Shown: in pieces, positions 1 through 5,120 of the stretch
Numbering within the stretch: position 1 is the first letter of the stretch
How the letters are laid out: every line of letters starts with the position of its first letter
Origin: Flavipsychrobacter stenotrophus
GTDB taxonomy: Bacteria; Bacteroidota; Bacteroidia; Chitinophagales; Chitinophagaceae
Length of the DNA: 6,336 nt
NCBI GenBank assembly: GCA_947379685.1
Contig: CANCOG010000299.1
Span: 1-6,336 of the forward strand
Direction: 5' to 3'
The notes under the pieces: generated by a model
Databases searched by the model: none
Told to the model about the DNA's origin: nothing
The model's input: only the letters and a program-made list of their open reading frames with translations
Program-made: the position numbers and the translations under genes

Positions 1-342
1 CGCGCCAGATTGGAAAGTGAGCTGGTTGATTGGTTTTTGAGGGGCGTTACAAACGCTGTGCCGGTGTAGGTGGGCGGGGCGGTGCTTTTTCTTCGGTTTC
101 GGAAGCAAATGCTTCCGGAAAGGCAGGACGAAGGACATCCTTCGACCAGTTGGGCATTGGCTTGAAGGCCGGGGCAATTGGGGTGTGAGGTTTGTCTTGT
201 GGGTATTCAACTGGTTTGCAGTTGGTTGGGAATGGTTTAGAGGATGGAATTGGTGGGAGTTGTAAATTTGCGGTCATCCGGGATAAGGGTTGGGGCTTTT
301 TGGGGCGGATGGGTACTTGTTTATGATGTATTGGTGGTTGAT
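1..342. repeat. Gene-free left flank with short hairpin repeats
   Basis: No convincing gene lies here. The stretch holds small palindromes: GCGTT-ACA-AACGC (44-56), CGGAAGCA-AA-TGCTTCCG (100-117, perfect 8-bp arms), CGAAGGA-CA-TCCTTCG (129-144, perfect 7-bp arms) and CAACTG/CAGTTG around five bases (208-224). The hairpin at 129-144 is followed by ACCAGTTGGG, a linker that recurs in variant form after other hairpins of the window. Bases 1-18 (CGCGCCAGATTGGA...) resemble 2295-2308 (CGCGCCAATTGGAT). Bases 159-190 (GGCTTGAAGGCCGGGGC...) resemble 2373-2404 (GGCTTGAAAGCTGGGGC...). A minus-strand open frame across this region only reads through the repeats. The promoter of the peroxidase gene must lie in the right part, but no clear Bacteroidota promoter (TTTG / TAnnTTTG) was identified. 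Confidence 0.7.
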
Positions 343-1326
343 ATGAAGAAGGGCTTTGTTATTATTGTTTTGGCTGGGGTGGCGGTTTGCTGCTTTTCGT
401 TTGTGCGCAATAAGCCGGCTAAAAGTAAGTTTTCGTTTACTGGTGAACCTACAACAAAGGAACAGCTGGGTGAGGTTTTGTTCTTTGAACAAAGACTTTC
501 CAGTGATGGGTCAATTAGTTGTGCTTCTTGTCATATTCCGGAGTTTGGTTTTGCTGATACGGTTGCTTTTAGCAGGGGTGTCCGAAATAAAAGGGGGGAC
601 AGGAACACGCCTTCCTGCGCCAACATGTCTGACAGACCCTATTTTTTCTATGACGGTCGAGCGCAGACGCTGGAGGAGCAGGTAAAGTTTCCGATAGAAA
701 ATCCTAAGGAAATGAACATGCCAATAGCCAGTGCGGTTAAAAGACTGAATAAAGATGCGCACTATGTAAACTGGTTTCAGTCGGTATTTAAAGAGCTACC
801 CGGTGAAGATAATCTGAAAATGGCAATCGCTGCGTACGAGCGGACTCTGGAGACTTCTTCAACGCCTTTTGAGCGCTACATGAAGGCGGATGACAGTAAC
901 ATTATTGGTGGGTCGGCAGTGCGGGGCAGGGAATTGTTCATGGTGAAGGGGAAATGTTTTGAGTGTCATTTTACGCCTGATTTTACGGGCGATGAATTTA
1001 GAAATATCGGGATTTTTGATGGTAAAAGGTTCAATGATTCGGGGAGATATAAGATCAGCAGGAACAGGGAGGATATAGGGAAGTTTAAGGTGCCGGGTCT
1101 GAGAAATGTAGCTGTTACGGCTCCATATATGCATAACGGCATGTTTAAGACGTTGCGTGAGGTGATTGACTATTACGATAACCCCTATAAAATAATACCG
1201 AATCCGGTTAATATTGATACGCTTCTGGCAAAGCCTCTGAACCTGACTAATGGGGAAAAAGAGGATCTGGAGGCGTTTTTATTAACGCTGACGGATGATA
1301 GGTTTAAGGGGCGTAGGAAGAGGTAG
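343..1326 (+). CDS. Periplasmic di-haem cytochrome c peroxidase / MauG-family protein
   Basis: A 327-residue protein, close to the usual length of di-haem bacterial cytochrome c peroxidases. The family reduces H2O2 in the periplasm with electrons from small redox carriers; MauG relatives oxidise other substrates. The ATG at 343 is preferred because it begins a typical export signal (MKK, then a hydrophobic run to about residue 20); an in-frame ATG at 244 would add a 33-residue repeat-derived tail. Two haem motifs are visible: C60-A-S-C63-H64 and C205-F-E-C208-H209. Between them lie RGDRNTP (84-90), YDGRA (103-107), LEEQ (110-113) and NPKEMN (120-125). By spacing from the first haem motif, Gln113 and Glu123 match the peroxidatic-pocket Gln and Glu of Pseudomonas CcpA, while the inter-haem Trp position is Tyr103 and no distal His is seen. 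The C-terminal domain has KVPGLRNVAVTAPYMHNGM (249-267). Cys16-Cys17 do not form a good lipobox. The true substrate is unknown; the family call is firm. Confidence 0.95.
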   Translation: MKKGFVIIVLAGVAVCCFSFVRNKPAKSKFSFTGEPTTKEQLGEVLFFEQRLSSDGSISCASCHIPEFGFADTVAFSRGVRNKRGDRNTPSCANMSDRPYFFYDGRAQTLEEQVKFPIENPKEMNMPIASAVKRLNKDAHYVNWFQSVFKELPGEDNLKMAIAAYERTLETSSTPFERYMKADDSNIIGGSAVRGRELFMVKGKCFECHFTPDFTGDEFRNIGIFDGKRFNDSGRYKISRNREDIGKFKVPGLRNVAVTAPYMHNGMFKTLREVIDYYDNPYKIIPNPVNIDTLLAKPLNLTNGEKEDLEAFLLTLTDDRFKGRRKR

Positions 1327-1579
1327 GGGTTTTTGGGTCGGGTCGGAAACCTGTCTATTTGGGATGACGCGAGAACGCTACGCTAACTCCCGAGCTAATA
1401 GGAGCTTTCGCAAGCGGACGCTTGCTCTGTTTTAGGACCAAGGGAGACCCTTGGATCAGTGTCAGAGCCGGTGGGTTATTAGTTTTTGACTGGCGTTGCA
1501 AACGCCGCGCCGTTGGATCCGCGTTACAAACGCGGACCAGTGTAGGGGAAGTTGGATGTATAAAATTATCGCATAGGAA
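1327..1579. repeat. Intergenic hairpin repeats between convergent genes
   Basis: No gene is seen. After the peroxidase stop codon there is a segment ending in ACTCCCGAGC (1386-1395), similar to CTCCCGAGCG further right near 2932. Then comes the 52-bp dispersed element (listed separately), followed by two adjacent hairpins: GGCGTT-GCA-AACGCC (1492-1506) and TCCGCGTT-ACA-AACGCGGA (1518-1536). They are joined by GCGCCGTTGGA, and the second is followed by CCAGTGTAGG. The second hairpin and its flank closely resemble the GCGTT-ACA-AACGC hairpin at 44-56 with its downstream CCGGTGTAGG. No U-tract terminator for the peroxidase gene is evident. Confidence 0.75.
1407..1458. repeat. 52-bp dispersed double-hairpin repeat, copy A
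   Basis: This segment matches 2788-2839 at 50 of 52 positions by eye, in the same orientation. It contains two perfect palindromes: GCAAGCG-GA-CGCTTGC (1410-1425) and CCAAGGG-AGA-CCCTTGG (1438-1454), separated by TCTGTTTTAGGA. The second hairpin is followed by ATCAGTG, a variant of the ACCAGT linker seen after other hairpins. It encodes nothing and resembles a small non-autonomous palindromic (REP-like) element; the mobilising enzyme, if any, is not in the window. Confidence 0.85.
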
Positions 1580-2080
1580 TCAATCTTTTGTGATTTTCAC
1601 TCTGCTCCATTGGGCTTTATCCATTTTATTTGTATCGATATTTGTCACCATTGTGAAGAATTTGGTGATGTTTTTTACCTGAAATTGTTTGTGATGGTCC
1701 ATCATGTCATACCCATAGTGACGATCAATAATTCTTACTCCGGCTGTTTCGCGCTTAATAAAAACGGTAGTATCGATTATGCCCGTTTGTATGCTTTGGA
1801 ATAAAATGAAGGACATAATAATGAATGAAATGAAAGCAGCCCCAATCGCCAGGGCGATTTTACCAGCCTTGATTCTTATTTGATCAACTCGCCTGATAGA
1901 AGCTACAACGCAAATGAAAATAGCCAATGGAACACCGATAAAACGGGATATCTCAAAGATAAACTGAGCATGTTTTGAAGTAAGCTCAATTTGTACAATT
2001 GGCTGAAAGATAGCCTCTAATACCCAAAAGGAAAGGCAGAAAATTGATATGATTAATATGGTCTTGGCGAATCTTTGCAC
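1580..2080 (-). CDS. Unrecognised small membrane protein with three helices
   Basis: A 166-residue protein that I do not recognise. Three hydrophobic segments are visible at about residues 7-27, 45-62 and 75-95. The short loop between helices 2 and 3 (RRVDQIRIKAGK, 63-74) is strongly basic, so by the positive-inside rule it should be cytoplasmic, which places the C-terminal ~70 residues (96-166) outside the inner membrane. That tail is hydrophilic and contains DRHYGYDMMDHHK. The start is GTG at 2080; an in-frame TAA lies about 40 bases upstream, no in-frame ATG comes between, and the first internal ATG (residue 89) would delete two helices. The stop is TGA at 1580-1582. The gene is visibly more AT-rich than its neighbours and stands alone between repeat-rich gaps, which could mean recent acquisition. 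It is likely real because the helix pattern is coherent, but function and exact start are unproven. Confidence 0.72.
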   Translation of the reverse strand: MQRFAKTILIISIFCLSFWVLEAIFQPIVQIELTSKHAQFIFEISRFIGVPLAIFICVVASIRRVDQIRIKAGKIALAIGAAFISFIIMSFILFQSIQTGIIDTTVFIKRETAGVRIIDRHYGYDMMDHHKQFQVKNITKFFTMVTNIDTNKMDKAQWSRVKITKD

Positions 2081-2404
2081 GGAAGTTGTGCTAAAGTTAA
2101 GTTGCGTTGGGTATACTGGAACATATTAAGGCTAAAAATGGTAAAACTGTATGGTATTTGGAGTGTCCAGGTGCGGATCAGATTATGTTTTGTTTTAGGT
2201 AGCAAATTCCCGCCTAGCGGACGGACAGGCTTCCTGAATTGAAGGACAAATTATATCCTTCGACCAGGCGGGTGGGTGGGTTTCGATGAAGACTCGCGCC
2301 AATTGGATCATAGTGAGAATGGTTTATCCAATAGATTAGGCTAAAGCCGGTTCATTTTTGGGTTTGGTCCCCGGCTTGAAAGCTGGGGCAAATGGGTTGT
2401 AAGG

Positions 2405-2443
2405 GGTGTTTGGTGTTGGTGTTTGGTGTGGGTGTTTGGTGTA
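2405..2443. repeat. 13-bp GT-rich tandem repeat, three copies
   Basis: Three back-to-back copies of GGTGTTTGGTGT plus one variable last base (T, G, A). The copies are otherwise identical, which suggests recent slippage expansion. The plus strand is purely G and T apart from the final A and carries repeated GG pairs, so a two-tetrad G-quadruplex is conceivable. It lies between a hairpin (2369-2388) and the next hairpin string, with no gene nearby. Confidence 0.9.
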
Positions 2444-2472
2444 TGTAACATTTTGGTTGCTGACGGGTTGTT

Positions 2473-2554
2473 CAACCGCTTTGCGGTTGGTTCTGTTGTT
2501 TCTTTTCCCCGGGTTTCACCCGGGGCTATTATTGTTCAAGCCTTTTCAGGCTTG
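2473..2554. repeat. String of three perfect short-loop hairpins
   Basis: Three consecutive perfect palindromes: CAACCGC-TTT-GCGGTTG (2473-2489), CCCCGGGT-TTC-ACCCGGGG (2507-2525) and CAAGCCT-TTTC-AGGCTTG (2537-2554). Arms are 7, 8 and 7 bp, loops 3-4 bases, spacers 17 and 11 bases. The first is a diverged relative of CAACTG/CAGTTG at 208-224. The last is followed by TTTTTTG and could act as a plus-strand terminator, but no plus-strand gene ends nearby. From memory, similar hairpin strings are scattered in Bacteroidota genomes; their role is unknown to me. Confidence 0.85.
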
Positions 2555-2582
2555 TTTTTTGTTTGTTTTTATTCTGGTTTAG

Positions 2583-2611
2583 AGGTGGCTTCGTGGCAGG
2601 CCATGACCGGA
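2583..2611. repeat. Dispersed GGTGGCTTCGTG element, copy 1
   Basis: AGGTGGCTTCGTG (2583-2595), then a few variable bases, then GCCATGAC and CGGA. The same order recurs at 2877-2904 in the same orientation. It has the look of the widespread 'CATGGCGAGGCACGAAGCC'-type intergenic repeats (read here on the other strand) and encodes nothing credible. Confidence 0.7.
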
Positions 2612-2714
2612 TTTTGTTGTTTTTTAATTTTTTGGGCAAGAACGAGATGTATGGGATTCTTCGCTTCGCTCAAAATGACAAAGTCAGAGTTATGTATGTT
2701 GCAGGTTGTGTTGT

Positions 2715-2745
2715 TTTTGCGTCAGTGTTGGGTGGAGACGCAAAA
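2715..2745. repeat. Perfect 9-bp inverted repeat with 13-base spacer
   Basis: TTTTGCGTC (2715-2723) and its exact complement GACGCAAAA (2737-2745) flank AGTGTTGGGTGGA. The segment GTGTTGGGTGGAGACG (2725-2740) recurs exactly at 3092-3107, where it leads into a different hairpin. This is another case of a constant segment attached to a changing palindrome. Confidence 0.8.
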
Positions 2746-2787
2746 TACACAATGGCGACCGGTAGGTCTATTCGGTGTCGGATGGGC

Positions 2788-2839
2788 TTCGCAAGCGGAC
2801 GCTTGCACTGTTTTAGGACCAAGGGAGACCCTTGGACCA
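2788..2839. repeat. 52-bp dispersed double-hairpin repeat, copy B
   Basis: Second copy of the element at 1407-1458, differing at two positions (A for T after the first hairpin, C for T near the end). Both 7-bp hairpins are intact. Here the downstream linker reads ACCAATTTGG, closer than in copy A to the ACCAGTTGGG linker at 145-154. Confidence 0.85.
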
Positions 2840-2876
2840 ATTTGGAGCATGGTAAAGGTTAACGCGGTGGCTCGTA

Positions 2877-2904
2877 AGGTGGCTTCGTGCCTCGCCATGA
2901 CGGA
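2877..2904. repeat. Dispersed GGTGGCTTCGTG element, copy 2
   Basis: Second copy of the element at 2583-2611: the 13 bases AGGTGGCTTCGTG are identical, followed by CCTC and GCCATGACGGA. It is about one base shorter than copy 1. Confidence 0.7.
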
Positions 2905-2972
2905 GTTGTAGTTGCTTAAGGGCAAGAACTCCTCCCGAGCGGGCAGGCGTGTTGTAGTTTATCACCCCTGCT

Positions 2973-3030
2973 CGCATAAAAAGCTTCGCCTTTTTTATGC
3001 GGTCTGTCCCCTCTTCGAAAAGAAGAGGGG
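2973..3030. repeat. Pair of strong hairpins downstream of the SBP gene
   Basis: First hairpin: arms CGCATAAAAA (2973-2982) and TTTTTATGCG (2992-3001), 10 bp, loop of nine bases. Second hairpin: arms CCCCTCTTC (3008-3016) and GAAGAGGGG (3022-3030), 9 bp, loop GAAAA. They lie 150-200 bases past the stop of the minus-strand SBP gene and could affect its mRNA 3' end, but neither is followed by a clear T-run on either strand, so they are called repeats rather than terminators. Confidence 0.75.
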
Positions 3031-3064
3031 AGCTGTTGCTTAGCGCCTCATGTTGGGTGAAATC

Positions 3065-3123
3065 AGGTGTCCCACACCTTTGAGTTTCGATGTGTTGGGT
3101 GGAGACGGGCGCAGCCCAGTCTC
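3065..3123. repeat. Two hairpins around a repeated 16-mer
   Basis: AGGTGT-CCC-ACACCT (3065-3079) is followed by GTGTTGGGTGGAGACG (3092-3107, identical to 2725-2740). The end of that 16-mer forms a second hairpin: GAGAC and GGGC (3102-3110) pair with GCCC and GTCTC (3114-3123) around loop GCA, with one bulged A at 3118. This is the repeat nearest the end of the SBP gene; no U-tract follows on the minus strand. Confidence 0.7.
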
Positions 3124-3181
3124 TACGGGGTGGGTTGTGGTGGTTTTTTGGTGTGTTGAGTGGACGTTAGGTTGTGGGTGG

Positions 3182-4822
3182 TTATTTTATTTTGACGGTT
3201 TTGAGGTCGATGAGGTTCATGGCGTTGCTGGTGAAGCCGGTGATGTTGTTTTGGGTGAAGTGCATGCGGATGTCGTAGAAGATGGGCAAAACGGGGGCAT
3301 AACTGATGGCGAGGCTGTCCATCTTGCGGTAGAGGGCCCAACGGGCAGTATCGGGGAGATTAAGGCTTTGGTTGTACCATTTGTCGAAGGTATCGTTGCG
3401 GAAACGGGTGTAGTTGGGTGGTGCGGGTTGGTGGCTGTTGAAGACGACGAGGAACGTTTCGGCATCGGGGTAGTCGGCAAGCCAGGTAGCGCGGAAGAAG
3501 AGTGCCTGTGATTTACTGACTTGCTGTTTGAGGATACTGGGTTGAATGGTTTCGATAACGGTGGGGATGCCGACTTCTTGTAGCTCTCCTGCGATGAAAT
3601 TGACGATATCGACGAGGTTATCGGGTACGAGCATTTTTATGGGCTTGAGTCCCCTACCCTGTGGGTACCCGGCTTCTACGAGCAATTGCTGGGCTTTTGC
3701 GGGGTTGTAATCGTAACCATAGGTGGCGGCGCTGTCGTAGCCGGGGATGCCTGCGGGTATGAAGCCGTGGGTGGCGGGGATGCCCATTCCGTTCTTGTAA
3801 TTGGTCACTATTTTTTTGCGGTTAATGGCGTAGTTGATGGCGCGGCGCACTAGTACGTTGCGTGTGGGTTCGTTATTGAGTATGGGGTTCAGGGTGTCGA
3901 TAAGGAAACCCATGTATTCGGTGTTGAGGTAGGTGCCTTTTTGTAGGTGGAATTTGTTTACAAACTCCTTTTTTACTGTTCCCTGTTTTGTAAGCACGAG
4001 GTCTTTGAAGGAGCCGTCGATGCTGTTGACGAAGTCGAGCTTGTGCTGCAGGAACATGAGGAATTCGGTGGCCTTGCTGTCGATAAAGGAGATCTGCACT
4101 GCGTCGATATAGGGTAATTGTGTGCCGGTACTGTCGCGCTGCCAGTAATGTTGGTTGCGCAGCAGGCAAAGTATGTTGCCTTCGTCCCAATAATTGAACA
4201 TGAACGGGCCGGTGCCGCAGGGGTGGCTTCTGAAATCTTTCCCCCAACGTTCTACTACTTCATGTGGAACAATGTTACAGTAGGCCATACTTAGCGAACC
4301 GAGCATTGGCCGGAATGGCTGCGAGAGTTTGAGTTGGAAGGTGGTGTCGTTGAGGGCTTTAAAGGGTTCTTTTGCCGATAGGTGTCCGTTGAATATCCAT
4401 GCGCCGGTGCCAGCGGTGGCGGGGTTGATGATGCGCTCAAAGCTATACACGACATCGGCGGCGGTAAGGCGCCTGCCTTTTCCGCCCGGAAAGGCGGGGT
4501 TATCGTGAAACCAGGCATCACTGCGGAGGTGGAATGTGCAGGTGAGTCCGTCGGGGCTGATATCCCATGATTTGGCAAGAGAAGGTGTTATGTGCAGGTT
4601 TTCATCGGTTTCGATGAGGGTGTTATAGACCATGTGGTTGACCCAGATCTGGAACAGATCTTTGGCAAAAGCAGGGTCGATGCCTTCAAGGTTGCCGCTG
4701 GAAAAATTAAGCCGGAATACCTTGTTTGTGCTGTTGTTATTGGCGGGGCTACAACTATGTAACAACAGGTACAGGCATAATATTGCGAGTGGCCGGTGTT
4801 TGTGATTGTACCTGAGGTTCAT
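3182..4822 (-). CDS. ABC transporter substrate-binding lipoprotein, family 5 (SBP_bac_5)
   Basis: A 546-residue protein of the DppA/OppA-type solute-binding family, typical length. Such proteins bind oligopeptides, nickel or other small solutes in the periplasm and deliver them to an ABC permease. The N-terminus has a basic stretch, a hydrophobic run and a lipobox-like L21-H22-S23-C24, so a lipid-anchored protein is likely; no acidic residues follow the Cys. Family marks, in order: GIDPAF (47-52), PSLAKSWDISPDGLT (80-94), TFHLR (96-100), LTAADVVYSFER (119-130), HPCGTGPF (200-207), VRRAINYAINR (325-335), YNPAKAQQLLVEAGYP (372-387) and WLADYPDAETF (447-457). Start is ATG at 4822; stop is TAA at 3182-3184. 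No permease or ATPase gene is in view, so the partner is elsewhere or the gene is an orphan. An 8-bp repeat array ends 18 bases upstream of the start codon. Family confidence is high; the ligand cannot be told. Confidence 0.95.
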   Translation of the reverse strand: MNLRYNHKHRPLAILCLYLLLHSCSPANNNSTNKVFRLNFSSGNLEGIDPAFAKDLFQIWVNHMVYNTLIETDENLHITPSLAKSWDISPDGLTCTFHLRSDAWFHDNPAFPGGKGRRLTAADVVYSFERIINPATAGTGAWIFNGHLSAKEPFKALNDTTFQLKLSQPFRPMLGSLSMAYCNIVPHEVVERWGKDFRSHPCGTGPFMFNYWDEGNILCLLRNQHYWQRDSTGTQLPYIDAVQISFIDSKATEFLMFLQHKLDFVNSIDGSFKDLVLTKQGTVKKEFVNKFHLQKGTYLNTEYMGFLIDTLNPILNNEPTRNVLVRRAINYAINRKKIVTNYKNGMGIPATHGFIPAGIPGYDSAATYGYDYNPAKAQQLLVEAGYPQGRGLKPIKMLVPDNLVDIVNFIAGELQEVGIPTVIETIQPSILKQQVSKSQALFFRATWLADYPDAETFLVVFNSHQPAPPNYTRFRNDTFDKWYNQSLNLPDTARWALYRKMDSLAISYAPVLPIFYDIRMHFTQNNITGFTSNAMNLIDLKTVKIK

Positions 4823-4839
4823 AATGCAAGATAAAGGTT

Positions 4840-5039
4840 AATTAGCTGATTAGCTGATTAGCAAATTAGCTGATGGGATGCTGAATTTAATTAGCTGATT
4901 AGCTGATTAGCTGATTAGCAAATTAGCTGATGGGCGTCTGAATTTAATTGGGTGATGTATCTTAGTTAGCTGATCCCGACAAAAGGCTGGGACAAGTTAT
5001 GCTGATTAGCAAGTTGGCTGATGGGATGCTGATTGGCGA
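4840..5039. repeat. TTAGCTGA tandem array in higher-order blocks
   Basis: The 8-mer TTAGCTGA occurs exactly at 4842, 4850, 4866, 4891, 4899, 4907, 4923 and 4966, and the variant TTAGCAAA at 4858 and 4915. Block 1 (4840-4888, 49 bp) is two units, one TTAGCAAA, one unit and a tail TGGGATGCTGAATTT. Block 2 (4889-4945, 57 bp) has the same order with exactly one extra 8-bp unit and tail TGGGCGTCTGAATTT. A third, decayed copy lacking the leading units lies at 5001-5033. The one-unit difference is the mark of slippage or unequal exchange. Not a CRISPR: units are too short and there are no unique spacers. The array sits just upstream of the SBP start codon, where its promoter should be. Confidence 0.93.
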
Positions 5040-5073
5040 GTACCCGGTTTCTGAATTTTCAATAGATAGAAGG

Positions 5074-5120
5074 TATACTCAGCCAAAAGTGGTAGAAAAA
5101 GTGAGTTTTGGCTGAGTATA
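5074..5120. repeat. Perfect 15-bp inverted repeat with 17-base spacer
   Basis: TATACTCAGCCAAAA (5074-5088) and its exact reverse complement (5106-5120) flank a 17-base purine-rich spacer (5089-5105). A partial third arm, GGTATGCTCAAAA (5131-5143), follows. No T-run follows on either strand, so it does not look like a simple intrinsic terminator. It could be a regulator-binding site, a stable RNA hairpin or a small mobile-element remnant. Confidence 0.85.

Larger units (their letters stand above)
2081..3181. repeat. 1.1-kb gene-free region of interspersed palindromic repeats
   Basis: No credible gene. Bases 2081-2200 show nothing definite and should hold the promoter of the membrane-protein gene. 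From 2200 onward the DNA is nearly continuous repeat material: CCCGCCTAGCGGACGG (2210-2225), an imperfect hairpin GAAGGA/TCCTTC (2241-2261) followed by GACCAGG, CGCGCCAATTGGAT (2295-2308), a hairpin CCCCGGCTT-GA-AAGCTGGGG (2369-2388, one G-T pair), the 13-bp tandem repeat, a string of three hairpins, two copies of an AGGTGGCTTCGTG element, the second 52-bp element and four more hairpins near 2973-3123. The segment TTCTTCGCTTCGCTCA (2657-2672) followed by AAATGACA has the form of intergenic repeats common in many bacteria. Open frames here change character at each repeat boundary and look non-coding. Confidence 0.75.

Noticed and set aside
47..277. Minus-strand open frame of 76 codons rich in proline
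   Set aside because: It runs across hairpin repeats; the composition reflects GC-rich repeat DNA, and there is no domain or start context.
244..342. N-terminal extension of the peroxidase from an upstream in-frame ATG
   Set aside because: The extra 33 residues come from repeat-like DNA and would bury the signal peptide that begins with MKK at 343.
388..396. Lipobox at Cys16-Cys17 of the peroxidase
   Set aside because: The residue before each Cys is Val or Cys, not Gly, Ala or Ser, so a lipoprotein is not supported; a plain signal peptide or membrane anchor is more likely.
2537..2565. Intrinsic terminator on the plus strand (hairpin plus T-run)
   Set aside because: No plus-strand gene ends within about 1.2 kb upstream, and the hairpin belongs to a repeat string.
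2423..2911. Plus-strand open frames of 99-162 codons in the repeat region
   Set aside because: They read through known repeat units and hairpins; the peptide changes character at each repeat border and shows no family pattern.
3050..3511. Plus-strand open frame of 153 codons
   Set aside because: Mostly the antisense of the end of the SBP gene plus repeat DNA.
3873..4578. Further open frames overlapping the SBP gene on both strands
   Set aside because: Alternative-frame shadows of a gene whose own frame shows clear family motifs along its full length.
4840..5039. CRISPR array
   Set aside because: Units are 8 bp, directly adjacent, with no unique spacers of regular length and no cas genes.
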